Notes under the pieces: model-generated
Databases searched by the model: none
What the model saw: the letters and a program-made list of their open reading frames with translations, nothing else
Told to the model about the DNA's origin: nothing
Position numbers and translations under genes: made by a program
Source: Rhizobiaceae bacterium
Lineage (GTDB): Bacteria; Pseudomonadota; Alphaproteobacteria; Rhizobiales; Rhizobiaceae
Assembly (NCBI GenBank): GCA_023953845.1
Contig: JAMLJC010000001.1
Coordinates: forward strand, 2,800,501-2,864,500
Length of the DNA: 64,000 nt
Direction of reading: 5' to 3'
Part shown: positions 50,771 to 60,250 of the stretch, piece after piece
Position numbering within the stretch: position 1 is the stretch's first letter
Layout: each line of letters begins with the position of its first letter

Positions 50771-51565
50771 ATGCTGGATGCCTATCGCATCACCGGCGAG
50801 CCGTATTATCGCGCGGTCGACCGGGAAATCGAGCTCTTCGAGGCGGCCTACCGCAGCCGTATGCCGATCATGCTGAAAGGTCCGACAGGCTGCGGCAAGA
50901 CGCGGTTTGTCGAGCACATGGCCTGGCGGCTCGGGCGTCCCTTGATCACCGTATCCTGCCATGAGGACATGACGGCGTCCGACCTTGTCGGCCGCTATCT
51001 GCTCGATGCCGACGGAACGGTATGGCACGACGGTCCGCTCACGCTGGCGGTGCGCTACGGCGCGATCTGTTATCTCGACGAGATCGTCGAGGCCCGGCAG
51101 GACACTACCGTCGTTATTCACTCCCTGACCGACGACCGCCGCATCCTGCCACTGGAGAAGAAGAACGAGGTGGTCGCCGCGCATCCTGATTTTCAGGTCG
51201 TCATCTCCTATAACCCCGGCTACCAGAGCGTGCTCAAGGATCTGAAGGAATCGACCAAGCAGCGCTTCGGCGCCATCGCGTTCAGCTATCCGGACCCAGC
51301 GGTCGAAGCCGAGATCGTGATGCGGGAGGCCGGCGTCGGAAAGCGCGTTGCCGAGACGCTGGTGCGTATCGCTGAACGTTCCCGCAACCTGCGCGGGCAG
51401 GGACTGGAGGAAGGCGCTTCCACCCGGATGCTGATCAATGCCGGACACCTGATCGCAAACGGCATTCCGCCGGCTCAAGCGTGTCAGGTCGCCATGGTGG
51501 TGCCGATCACGGACGATCCCGACCTGCGCGACGCTCTCACCGGGGCGATCGCTGCCTGCCTGTGA
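50771..51565 (+). CDS. CbbQ/NirQ/NorQ-type MoxR AAA+ ATPase
   Basis: 264 residues. Walker A GPTGCGKT (about residues 40-47), Walker B ICYLDEIVEARQD, sensor-1 VVISYNPGYQSVLKDLKEST and the CbbQ_C region (GLEEGASTRMLINAGHLI). This group works with a VWA-domain CbbO/NorD partner to remodel or activate enzymes such as Rubisco or nitric oxide reductase. ATG 50771 (MLDAYRI) is preferred to GTG 50765. Here the partner is encoded ten bases downstream, and the gene upstream is amiE, an unusual client candidate. Confidence 0.9.
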   Translation: MLDAYRITGEPYYRAVDREIELFEAAYRSRMPIMLKGPTGCGKTRFVEHMAWRLGRPLITVSCHEDMTASDLVGRYLLDADGTVWHDGPLTLAVRYGAICYLDEIVEARQDTTVVIHSLTDDRRILPLEKKNEVVAAHPDFQVVISYNPGYQSVLKDLKESTKQRFGAIAFSYPDPAVEAEIVMREAGVGKRVAETLVRIAERSRNLRGQGLEEGASTRMLINAGHLIANGIPPAQACQVAMVVPITDDPDLRDALTGAIAACL

Positions 51566-51575
51566 CGATGCCGCG

Positions 51576-53777
51576 ATGAACACCGTCACCGGCCCCGGCG
51601 TCACGGCCATCCCGTCCGAACGGGACGCGGGATTGCAGGCTGCGCTGCGCCGCATCGAGCAGGCCGGCTACGGCGATAATGTCTATCAGGCCTATGCGCG
51701 CGCCGCGCCGATCCTGACGAGTCAGGCCGGGTCAGCCATCGCCGCCGATCTCGCCTCCTCGATTTCCCATGTCGCGATACGCGGCGGCCGTCGCGCGGCG
51801 GCGCTGCTCCCCTCCGCCGCGCTGGAGGCGGCGCGGCAATTGCCCGATGCTGCGCTGGTGGCCCGTTGGCTGGAGGTGGTCGAGACCATTGCCAGACAGG
51901 CGCCGGACATTCTCACGCTGCTGTTCGAACACACCGGCCGGCTGCTCTCCAGCCTCGACATCGCCTCGTTCACGGCCTTCGTGCGAATGGGGCTGAACAT
52001 TGGACGCGACGATGCCGCGCGACGCAATGCCTTCTTTTCGTTGCAGAGCGCAGAGGCGCTCCGGTTCCTCGACCGGCGCGTAGGAAACGGCTTCGCGGAT
52101 CTGCGCCCGGGCCTGAAGCCCTATCTCGGAGCGCTATGGAACATCCATCCGCCTCTTGTCGAGACACCGGCGGACGCGCCGGAGCATCTGCGTCGCCGGA
52201 CGGGTTTCAGCGGTGGCGCCATACGCGTGCCGGCGTCTTTTCCGGGTTTCACGCTGGAAGACGCCAAGATGCTGTACCGGGCGGCGCTCGCCCATGTCGG
52301 CGCGCATCACCGCTTCACCCGCGCGAAATTCCCGGCCGCCGGCCTGAAGCCGCTGCAGATAGCGCTGGTCTCGCTCGTCGAGGACGCCCGCGTCGAACGC
52401 CTCGCCATCGGCATGATGCCCGGTCTGCGTCGGCTATGGGCGAGGTTCCATGTCGCGCGCCCGGAAGGCCCGCCGGTCGCGATCTCGCTCATGGCGCGCC
52501 TCTCGCGGGCGCTGCTCGATCCGGACTATGCCGATCCGCATGGCTGGGTGGAGAAGGGACGCATGCTGTTCGAGGAAGCGGTCTCGACGGATGGCGGGGA
52601 CCAGCAGCTCAGCCGCAGGATCGGTGGCCTGCTCGGCAACGACATCGGCCAGATGCGGCTGCAGTTCGACGCGAAGACGTATGTCGTCCAACCCGCCTAT
52701 CGCGATGACAATCTCGGCATCTGGGATTTCGGCGCGGAGGAGCAGTCTCCCGTCGAACTCGAAGCCATGGTCGACGGCGCGGTCATGCGGCAGGAGGCTG
52801 GCGAGGACGGTCGGCGCGAGGAGAGCGACGATCCCGGCGCGGCGGCCGGTCGTCTGCGCCCGGCGGACGAGGACGACGGCGTCACCGTCGCCCGCTATCC
52901 CGAATACGATTACGCGACGGGCCAGTACCGGCCGGAATGGTGCACGGTGCGGGAACTTCCCGCGCGGATGGGATCGGCAGGCGCGGTCGCCATGTTGCGG
53001 GACACCCGTTCAGACCTTGTCGAACGCCTGTCCGCATTGATCCGGGCGTCCCGCGTCAGCCGCCAGCAGCGGGTGAGGCGTCAGCCGGAGGGCGAGTTCC
53101 TCGACATGGATGCCAGCATCGCGGCGATGATCTCCCGCCGCGCCGGCGAGCCGCCGGACACGCGCGTCTACGGCCGTTACGAACGCCGCGCGCGCGACAT
53201 CTCGGTGCTCTTGCTGATAGATGTGTCGCGGTCGACGGTAGATCGGGTCAGAGGTTCATCGGCCGGCGTGCTCGACGTGGAGCGTCTCGCGGCGTCGTTC
53301 CTCGCGCGGGCCATGGATGGTCTGGGCGATCCTTTTGCCGTGGCCGCGTTCTGCTCGAACACGCGGGAAGACGTGCGCTACACACGGATCAAGGATTTCG
53401 GACAGCCTTTCGGCGATCTCGCCCTTGGCAGGCTGGCCGGCCTGACCGGCGATCTTTCCACCCGTCTGGGTCCGGTGATCCGCCACGCGCGCAACGATCT
53501 CGCCCGGCAGAAATCCTATCGTCGCCTGCTGCTGATCGTCACGGACGGCGAACCATCCGACGTCGATGTGGACGACCGCCGGTATCTGGTCGAGGATGCG
53601 CGGGCGGCCGTGCATGAACTCCGGCGCGAAGGCGTCGACGTGTTTTGCGTCGCGCTGGACTCGGATGCGGAATCCTATGCGGAGCGCATTTTCGGGCGGC
53701 GCGGTTCGCTCCACATCAATTCCATCGACAGCCTGCCGGAAAAACTGCCGGCGCTCTATCTGCGCCTGCGCGGATAG
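51576..53777 (+). CDS. CbbO/NorD-like VWA-domain protein
   Basis: 733 residues. The N-terminal two-thirds is helical and CbbO/NorD-like (AALLPSAALEAARQLPDAAL, ALVSLVEDARVERLAIGMMP). The C-terminal 200 residues are a von Willebrand A domain with an intact metal-ion-dependent adhesion site, DVSRS in LLLIDVSRSTVDR, and LIVTDGEPSDVDV. It is the adaptor that couples the CbbQ-type ATPase to its client. It is larger than many NorD proteins because of an acidic linker (about 405-430). It ends the amide operon. Confidence 0.88.
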   Translation: MNTVTGPGVTAIPSERDAGLQAALRRIEQAGYGDNVYQAYARAAPILTSQAGSAIAADLASSISHVAIRGGRRAAALLPSAALEAARQLPDAALVARWLEVVETIARQAPDILTLLFEHTGRLLSSLDIASFTAFVRMGLNIGRDDAARRNAFFSLQSAEALRFLDRRVGNGFADLRPGLKPYLGALWNIHPPLVETPADAPEHLRRRTGFSGGAIRVPASFPGFTLEDAKMLYRAALAHVGAHHRFTRAKFPAAGLKPLQIALVSLVEDARVERLAIGMMPGLRRLWARFHVARPEGPPVAISLMARLSRALLDPDYADPHGWVEKGRMLFEEAVSTDGGDQQLSRRIGGLLGNDIGQMRLQFDAKTYVVQPAYRDDNLGIWDFGAEEQSPVELEAMVDGAVMRQEAGEDGRREESDDPGAAAGRLRPADEDDGVTVARYPEYDYATGQYRPEWCTVRELPARMGSAGAVAMLRDTRSDLVERLSALIRASRVSRQQRVRRQPEGEFLDMDASIAAMISRRAGEPPDTRVYGRYERRARDISVLLLIDVSRSTVDRVRGSSAGVLDVERLAASFLARAMDGLGDPFAVAAFCSNTREDVRYTRIKDFGQPFGDLALGRLAGLTGDLSTRLGPVIRHARNDLARQKSYRRLLLIVTDGEPSDVDVDDRRYLVEDARAAVHELRREGVDVFCVALDSDAESYAERIFGRRGSLHINSIDSLPEKLPALYLRLRG

Positions 53778-53819
53778 GAGTGGCGAAACGGCCTGGACGA
53801 TCGGCCGCCGGTCGCATGC

Positions 53820-54809
53820 TCACAGCGCCCTGACCTCGATCCTCGCCTCGGGTTCTCTCGCCAGGATGTTGCGCAGGGGCAGGCCGAAGATATCGGCTTC
53901 GATTTCGAACACGTCCCCGACCGCCGTCCGGATTCCGTCCGTGAAGGACATTGCGCCGGCTCCGAACATGTGGACGTGAATGTCGCCCGGCCGTCGGAAC
54001 ACGGCATATTTGAAGTGGTGGTGCTCCAGATTGGCGATCGAATGGGCCATGTTGTCCTCGCCCGAGCGAAACGGCTTCTCCCAGATCGTGCGGCCGCCGC
54101 GTGAGATGCGTGATCTGCCGCGGATGTCTGCCGGCAGAGCGCCGACAAGGATTTCAGGACCGAACGAGGCGTGCCGCAGTTTCGAATGCGCGAGCCACAG
54201 ATAGTTCGCCTTTTCGATGACATGGTCGGAAAACTCGTTCGCGAGCGCGAAGCCGACACGGAACGGGGTGCCGTCGTCGCCGATGACGTAGATGCCCGCG
54301 ATTTCGGGCTCCTCTCCCGCGTCCAGCGCGAAATGGGGTGACGGCAGCGGCCCGCCCGGCGCGACCGTCATATGGCCGTTGCCCTTGTAGAACCATTCGG
54401 GCTGAACGCCCACCGAACCGTCGGCAGGCTTGCCGCCGTGAAGCCCCATATGGAACATCCGCATGGAATCCGTCGGCGCGCCGTCCGCGCTCTCGCTGAC
54501 CTGCCTGTGCATGGTGTCGCGGGCTTCCGCAGAGTCCGCGTGGGTCAGCCCGGTCCCGGTGAGGTGCAGATGGGTCGGATCGGGATGGATGATCGGCGAG
54601 GCGAGCCTTCCGTCGCGATAGGCTGCATCGAGATCCACGACGCGCCCGACGCCGATCCTGTCGATCAGCGCGGCGAGAGGAACGCCGCTGCGGGCCGCCT
54701 CCAGCGCCAGCGAGTAGACGGTACGCTGGCCATTGAGGATGCGGGCCTTGCCCGCTTCCCGTACCGCGACCAGAAGGGATTCACCCTCGATCACCTGTGA
54801 GATGAGCAT
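53820..54809 (-). CDS. gguC: GguC / AraD1-family (FAH-fold) protein
   Basis: 329 residues of the FAH-like fold; HPDPTHLHLTGTGLTHADSA and VGFALANEFSDHVIEKANYL are characteristic of the GguC/AraD1 group. Metal-binding acidic residues are likely in GEEPEIAGIYV. Members of the wider group act on 2-keto-3-deoxy sugar acids, so a dehydratase step in sugar oxidation is plausible. ATG 54809 follows GAGGAAG. It is downstream of gguB in the chvE-ggu order known from Agrobacterium. Confidence 0.83.
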   Translation of the reverse strand: MLISQVIEGESLLVAVREAGKARILNGQRTVYSLALEAARSGVPLAALIDRIGVGRVVDLDAAYRDGRLASPIIHPDPTHLHLTGTGLTHADSAEARDTMHRQVSESADGAPTDSMRMFHMGLHGGKPADGSVGVQPEWFYKGNGHMTVAPGGPLPSPHFALDAGEEPEIAGIYVIGDDGTPFRVGFALANEFSDHVIEKANYLWLAHSKLRHASFGPEILVGALPADIRGRSRISRGGRTIWEKPFRSGEDNMAHSIANLEHHHFKYAVFRRPGDIHVHMFGAGAMSFTDGIRTAVGDVFEIEADIFGLPLRNILAREPEARIEVRAL

Positions 54810-54975
54810 ATCTTCCTCGTCACCGGCCGCGCGTCTCCTGTCGACGTCGGGCCGCTCGAACTTCTCCTCCAGCCGCAGTTCGGGCGCACAGATGCACCAG
54901 CCCGCCCGTCGCCGGACGGAGCCAAACCGGTCGAATTTTTCGTCGGGCCGCTGAAATGCGCGGCGGTCGGGCCTG

Positions 54976-56232
54976 TCAGGCCTTCTTCTTGTTGTAGAGA
55001 TCGAAAGCGACGGCGCCGAGCAGCACCAGGCCCTTGATGACCTGCTGCCAGTCGATGTTGATGCCCATGATGCCCATGCCGTTGTTCATCACGCCCATGA
55101 TGAAGGCGCCGATGACGGCGCCCGCCACCTCGCCGACGCCGCCCATGGCCGACGCGCCGCCGACGAAGACGGCGGCAATGACGTCGAGTTCCATGCCGGC
55201 GCCCGCCTTGGGCGTCGCCTGGTTGAGGCGCGCGGCATAGATGAGGCCGGCAAGACCCGCCAGCGCGCCCATGATGGAGAAGACGTAGAAGGTCAGCCTT
55301 TCGGTGTTGATGCCTGAAAGCGCCGCCGCCTTGATATTGCCGCCCATGGCGTAGATGCGTCGCCCGAAAGTCATGCGCTTGGTGACGAAGACGAAGCCGG
55401 CGATCAGAAAACCCATCACGATCAGCACGTTCGGCAGGCCCTTGTAGGACGCGAACTTGTACATCAGGAACAGGATGATGCCGCCGAGCACGATGTTCTT
55501 GACGATGAAGAAGCCGAACGGCTCGGCCTCGTAGCCGTGGCTCTCGCGGTTGCGCCGGCTTTTCAGGGCAAAGAAGATCATCAGCGCGACGATGAGGACG
55601 CCGATGATCATCGTTGTCGCATGCAGCACGATGCCGGTGCCGGGCGTGGGTCCGCCGGAAGCGTTGAGCGTAGGCTCCACGATCGTCCAGGGTCCGAAGA
55701 AATCAGGGATGAAGCCTGCCGAGAGCATCTGGAATTCGGTCGGGAAGGGGCCGAGCGACCGGCCGCCGAGCAGCCAAAGGAGCAGGCCCTTGAACACCAG
55801 CATGCCCGCCAGCGTCACGATGAATGACGGGATCTTCATATAGGCGACGAAGTAGCCCTGCACACCGCCGATGACGGCGCCGAGCGCGATGCAGAGGACC
55901 GCCGCCACGAAGGGATTGAAGCCGTAATCGACCATCAGCACGGCCGCCGCCGCTCCGATGAAGCCCGCTACCGAGCCGACCGAAAGATCGATGTGCCCGG
56001 CCACGATCACCAGCAGCATGCCAAGCGCCATGACGATAATGTAGGAGTTCTGGAGCACGATGTTGGTGAGGTTCACCGGGCGGAAGAGCACGCCGTTCGT
56101 CGTGAACTGGAAGAACACCATGATCGCGATAAGCGCGATGATCAGGCCGTATTCCCGCAGGTTGGCCTTGATCGCATCGCGCGCCGACGCCTTGGCGGCG
56201 CTCGTCATGGGAGCGGCGGTATCGGTGCTCAT
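54976..56232 (-). CDS. gguB: Multiple-monosaccharide ABC transporter permease GguB
   Basis: 418 residues, about ten membrane helices, XylH/MmsB/GguB-like. Marks: VAGHIDLSVGSVAGFIGAAA, VQGYFVAYMKIPSFIVTLAG, YAMGGNIKAAALSGINTERL, and VAAVFVGGASAMGGVGEVAG. It imports a range of sugars with ChvE and GguA. Its ATG overlaps the gguA stop (ATGA). Confidence 0.93.
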   Translation of the reverse strand: MSTDTAAPMTSAAKASARDAIKANLREYGLIIALIAIMVFFQFTTNGVLFRPVNLTNIVLQNSYIIVMALGMLLVIVAGHIDLSVGSVAGFIGAAAAVLMVDYGFNPFVAAVLCIALGAVIGGVQGYFVAYMKIPSFIVTLAGMLVFKGLLLWLLGGRSLGPFPTEFQMLSAGFIPDFFGPWTIVEPTLNASGGPTPGTGIVLHATTMIIGVLIVALMIFFALKSRRNRESHGYEAEPFGFFIVKNIVLGGIILFLMYKFASYKGLPNVLIVMGFLIAGFVFVTKRMTFGRRIYAMGGNIKAAALSGINTERLTFYVFSIMGALAGLAGLIYAARLNQATPKAGAGMELDVIAAVFVGGASAMGGVGEVAGAVIGAFIMGVMNNGMGIMGINIDWQQVIKGLVLLGAVAFDLYNKKKA

Positions 56233-57788
56233 GAAGCTGCCCTTTCCAGCTGTTCGTCGCGCCCCTCGCCCCGCACGATGGCCCGCATGATCTTTTCCTG
56301 GCTCGCCTCGGCCGCCTGCATCTCGCCGACGATGCGGCCCTCGTTCAGGACATAGATGCGGTCGCAGATGCCAAGCAGTTCGGGCATCTCGGACGAAATC
56401 AGCAGGATGCCCTTGCCGTCCTCGGCCAGCTTGTTGATGATCGTGTAGATTTCGTATTTTGCACCGACATCGATGCCGCGCGTCGGCTCATCCAGAATGA
56501 GCACGTCCGGATTCGAGAACAGCCATTTCGACAGCACGACCTTCTGCTGGTTGCCGCCGGACAGGTTGCCGGCGATCTGGTAGACCGAGGACGACCGGAT
56601 ATTGGTCTTGCGGCGATATTCGTTGGCGATCTTCAGCTCGGCCATGTCGTCGATCACGCCGAGCTTCGACGCGACGGCAGGCAGGTTGGCGATCGTCACA
56701 TTGTGCTTGATGTGGTCGATAAGGTTGAGGCCGTAGACCTTGCGGTCCTCGGTCGCGTAGGCGAGCCCCGCCGCCACTGCCTTGTTGACGGTCGAGGTGT
56801 CGGCCTTTTTGCCGTGCAGGAAGATCTCGCCGGTGATGTTGACGCCATAGCTCCTGCCGAACACGCTCATCGCGAATTCCGTGCGGCCGGCTCCCATCAG
56901 CCCGGCGATGCCGACGACCTCGCCCTTCCGGACGCTGAGGTTGACGTTTTTGATGACTTGCCGCTCGGGGTGGATCGGGTGGTGGACCGACCAGTTCTTC
57001 ACCTCGAAGATGGTCTCGCCGATCTTCGGCGTGCGGGGCGGATAGCGGTTTTCCAGCGTCCGGCCGACCATCGAGGTGACGATGCGGTCCTCCGTGATGT
57101 CCGCCTTGTCCATCGTCTCGATGGACTGCCCGTCGCGGATGACGGTGATCTGGTCGGCGATGCGGCGGATCTCATTGAGCTTGTGCGAGATCATGATCGA
57201 GGTCATGCCCTGCGCCTTGAATTCGAGCAGCAGGTCCAGAAGCGCCTGGCTGTCCTTCTCCGAGAGCGAGGCGGTCGGCTCGTCGAGGATGAGCAGCTTG
57301 ACGTCCTTGGCCAGCGCCTTGGCGATCTCGACCAGCTGCTGCTTGCCGGTCCCGATATTGGTGACGAGCGTATCCGGGTCCTCGCGCAGCCCGACCTTGC
57401 GCAGCAGTTCGCCGGCGCGGCGGCGGACCTTGTTCCAGTCGATGATGCCGGCGGTTGCCTGCTCGTTGCCGAGGAACATGTTCTCGGCGATGGAAAGCAT
57501 CGGCACCAGCGCCAGTTCCTGGTGAATGATGACTATGCCGAGCTTTTCGCTGTCATGGATGCCGGTGAAGCGGCACTCCTTGCCCTCGAAATGGATGTCG
57601 CCCGAATAGGTGCCGTAAGGGTAGACGCCGGAGAGAACCTTCATCAGCGTGGACTTGCCCGCGCCGTTCTCGCCGCAAATGGCGTGGATGTCGCCGCGCT
57701 TCACCCTGAGATTGACGTTCTCGAGCGCCTTCACGCCCGGAAACGTCTTGGTGATGCCGCGCATCTCAAGGATGATGTCCTCGGTCAA
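56229..57788 (-). CDS. gguA: Multiple-monosaccharide ABC transporter ATPase GguA
   Basis: 519 residues with two ABC domains in tandem, as usual for sugar importers of this class. The first has GENGAGKST, LVEIAKALAKDVKLLILDEP and SHKLNEIRRIAD; the second has GLMGAGRTE (degenerate Walker A), LSGGNQQKVVLSKW and LILDEPTRGIDVGAKYE. TTG 57788 is the start, with GGGAGG seven bases upstream. It couples ATP hydrolysis to sugar uptake through GguB. Confidence 0.94.
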   Translation of the reverse strand: MTEDIILEMRGITKTFPGVKALENVNLRVKRGDIHAICGENGAGKSTLMKVLSGVYPYGTYSGDIHFEGKECRFTGIHDSEKLGIVIIHQELALVPMLSIAENMFLGNEQATAGIIDWNKVRRRAGELLRKVGLREDPDTLVTNIGTGKQQLVEIAKALAKDVKLLILDEPTASLSEKDSQALLDLLLEFKAQGMTSIMISHKLNEIRRIADQITVIRDGQSIETMDKADITEDRIVTSMVGRTLENRYPPRTPKIGETIFEVKNWSVHHPIHPERQVIKNVNLSVRKGEVVGIAGLMGAGRTEFAMSVFGRSYGVNITGEIFLHGKKADTSTVNKAVAAGLAYATEDRKVYGLNLIDHIKHNVTIANLPAVASKLGVIDDMAELKIANEYRRKTNIRSSSVYQIAGNLSGGNQQKVVLSKWLFSNPDVLILDEPTRGIDVGAKYEIYTIINKLAEDGKGILLISSEMPELLGICDRIYVLNEGRIVGEMQAAEASQEKIMRAIVRGEGRDEQLERAAS

Positions 57789-57931
57789 GACTGCGCCTCC
57801 CGCTCAGCCGGCCGCCCTATCGACGACGAAAACGGCGCCGGCGTTGCGTGGTGACCGCGCGCCCGCGGTCACCACCGTTCGTTCAGCCTCACCATCTCCC
57901 CGGGACCGGGAGGATGGCAAGTCCTGATTGC

Positions 57932-59005
57932 TTACTGAAGTTCTTCGGCCTTCACGTAGCCGGAGTCGACCACGATCGCCTGGTAATTGGACTTGTCGAC
58001 AGAAACCGGGACGAGCAGGTTGGACGGAATGACCTTGACGCCGTTGTTGTAGGTCTTGGTGTCGTTGATCTCCGGCTCCTTGCCCGACAGCACGTCGTCG
58101 ACGAGCTTCGCGGTCACCTTTGCCAGCTCGCGCGTGTCCTTGAACACCGTCGAATACTGCTCGCCGGCGATGATCGCCTTGATCGACGGCGTCTCGGCGT
58201 CCTGGCCGGAGATGATTGGCCAGGGCTGGTCGGCGGTGCCGTAACCGACGCCGCGCAGCGACGAGATGATGCCGCGCGACAGGCCGTCATACGGAGCCAG
58301 AACCGCGTCGACGCGGCTGCCGTCGGAGTAGTTGGCGGACAGGATGTTGTCCATGCGGGCCTGTGCGACCGCCGCGTCCCAGCGCAGCGTACCGACCTTC
58401 TCCATGCCGGTCTGGCCCGACTTCACGACCAGCACGCCCTTGTCGATCAGCGGCTGCAGCACACTCATCGCGCCGTCGTAGAAGAAGAAGGCGTTGTTGT
58501 CGTCAGGCGAGCCGCCGAACAGCTCGATGTTGAACGGACCCTGCTTCTCCGGGTAGCCGAGGCCCTTCAGCAGCGATTCCGCCTGGAGCACGCCGACCTT
58601 GAAGTTGTCGAAGGTGGTGTAATAGTCGACATTGGCGCTGTCGCGGATCAGGCGGTCATAGGCGATGACCTTGACGCCATTGTCCGCCGCCTGCTGGAGC
58701 ACGGCCGAAAGCGTCGTGCCGTCGATCGAGGCGATGACCAGAGCCTTGGCGTCCTTGGTGACCATGTTCTCGATCTGCGCGAGCTGGTTCGGGATGTCGT
58801 CTTCCGCATATTGCAGGTCGACCGTGTAGCCCTGCGCTTCAAGCGCGCTCTTCAGCGAGTCGCCGTCCGAGATCCAGCGCAGCGACGATTTCGTCGGCAT
58901 GGCAATGCCGATCAGGCCCTTGTCCTGCGCGAAGGCTGACACGGACATCGCGCCGAGGCCGACGGCGGCGGTAAGCGCGAGGATGGTTCTTCTGGTAAGG
59001 TTCAC
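57932..59005 (-). CDS. chvE: ChvE-like periplasmic sugar-binding protein
   Basis: 357 residues with a Sec signal peptide (LALTAAVGLGAMSVSAFAQ). The mature protein is closely ChvE-like: GIAMPTKSSLRWISDGD, QYAEDDIPNQLAQIENMVTK, VIASIDGTTLSAVLQQAADN and VIAYDRLIRDSANVDYYTTF. ChvE binds galactose, arabinose, glucose and related sugars and in Agrobacterium also helps sense plant signals. No vir or plant-associated genes lie here, so only transport is inferred. GTG 59005 follows GGGAGAAACCACA. Confidence 0.93.
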   Translation of the reverse strand: MNLTRRTILALTAAVGLGAMSVSAFAQDKGLIGIAMPTKSSLRWISDGDSLKSALEAQGYTVDLQYAEDDIPNQLAQIENMVTKDAKALVIASIDGTTLSAVLQQAADNGVKVIAYDRLIRDSANVDYYTTFDNFKVGVLQAESLLKGLGYPEKQGPFNIELFGGSPDDNNAFFFYDGAMSVLQPLIDKGVLVVKSGQTGMEKVGTLRWDAAVAQARMDNILSANYSDGSRVDAVLAPYDGLSRGIISSLRGVGYGTADQPWPIISGQDAETPSIKAIIAGEQYSTVFKDTRELAKVTAKLVDDVLSGKEPEINDTKTYNNGVKVIPSNLLVPVSVDKSNYQAIVVDSGYVKAEELQ

Positions 59006-59243
59006 TGTGGTTTCTCCCTGTGGATGTCGAAATTGAAGACGAACCAGCGCGTCGCGGTCGTGCCGCCGCGGCTGATGTTCGTTTGCATGTGCAAGATTTC
59101 GCGATCGCGCCGATTGATCCTCCTGCTGGCGCGTACGCTTCTCCTCGCGGGGACAGGCGTCCCTCGCGTGGCCGCAAATTGGCTCTCCGACTGGCGGGGA
59201 GTCAAATGCAAAGATCAGTTTCCGCTATATCAGGATTGGTATA

Positions 59244-59257
59244 TCAAATCGATTTGA
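59244..59257. promoter_or_regulatory. 14-bp palindrome, candidate GbpR operator
   Basis: TCAAATCGATTTGA is a perfect palindrome in the chvE-gbpR intergenic region, 20 bases before the gbpR ATG. A second imperfect dyad, TATATCAGGATTGGTATA, lies just upstream. Either could be bound by the LysR-type regulator encoded here. Confidence 0.45.
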
Positions 59258-59277
59258 ACATCGAATAGAGTGATCGT

Positions 59278-60243
59278 ATGAAGACCGCCCTGCAGGCCCG
59301 TCGACGCAGTGCCGACGACCCGTTCCTCAAGCCGAGCATGGCCCTGAAGATCGGGCACATGCGCATGATGGTGGCATTGGACCAGCAGGGCAGCATCAGC
59401 GCCGCTGCGGCGACCCTGAACATTTCCCAGCCTGCGGCTTCGCGCATGATCGCGGAGATGGAGGAAATCGTCGACGCGCCGTTGGTCGAGCGGTTGCCGC
59501 GCGGCGTCGCGCTGACCAGCTACGGCATGGCGCTGGCCCGCCGCGCGCGTTCCGTCCTGATCGAGTTGCGCGAGGCGGATCGCGAGATCGCCGACCTGCG
59601 CAGCGGCAGGGGCGGGGCCGTCCATCTTGGCGCGGTCACCGCGCCGGCTGTCGATCTTGCCGTTCCAGCCATCGAGGAGTTGCGGCAGCGTTATCCGAGG
59701 CTGGAGGTGAACGTCCAGGTGGATGCGAGCAACGTGCTGGCGCGCGAACTGCTGGCGTCCCGCCACGACTTCATCATTGCCCGCATTCCCGAGGAACTGA
59801 ATCCCAATCTTTTCGAAAGCCGGGTCATCGGCATCGAGAAGGCCTGCCTCATCGTGCGTCGCGGGCACCCGCTATCGGGCAACGGCACGGTGGAACTTGG
59901 CGCGACGGCCGGCTTCGACTGGGTCCTCCAGCCGGCCGGAGCGCTGCTGCGGCGCACCTTGGAGCAGCTCTTCGTCAGGCGCGATGTCGACCTGCCCGAG
60001 CGGGTGCTCTACACGAGTTCGCTGCTGCTGACGCTGGTCATGGTGGCGCGTTCGGACGCCATCGCCGCAGTGTCGGTGGAAGTCGCCCGTTTCATCAACC
60101 GGGAACTCGCCGGCGGCATCGAGGTGCTGCCGCTCGATGTCGACATCGAGGTGCAGCCTTACAGCCTCATCACCGCCCGCAACCGTACGCTGACGCCCGC
60201 CGCACAGACGCTCTATGACGCCATTCTGGAACGGATACGCTGA
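59278..60243 (+). CDS. gbpR: LysR-family regulator, GbpR-like
   Basis: 321 residues. The N-terminal winged helix-turn-helix reads MVALDQQGSISAAAATLNIS, then QPAASRMIAEMEEIVDAPLV; the C-terminal periplasmic-binding-like domain should sense sugar or a metabolite. Divergence from chvE matches the gbpR-chvE arrangement in Agrobacterium, where GbpR activates chvE in response to sugars. ATG 59278 is used; ATG 59338 (MALKIGH) also gives a complete DNA-binding domain. Confidence 0.87.
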   Translation: MKTALQARRRSADDPFLKPSMALKIGHMRMMVALDQQGSISAAAATLNISQPAASRMIAEMEEIVDAPLVERLPRGVALTSYGMALARRARSVLIELREADREIADLRSGRGGAVHLGAVTAPAVDLAVPAIEELRQRYPRLEVNVQVDASNVLARELLASRHDFIIARIPEELNPNLFESRVIGIEKACLIVRRGHPLSGNGTVELGATAGFDWVLQPAGALLRRTLEQLFVRRDVDLPERVLYTSSLLLTLVMVARSDAIAAVSVEVARFINRELAGGIEVLPLDVDIEVQPYSLITARNRTLTPAAQTLYDAILERIR

Positions 60244-60250
60244 CGCCGGC

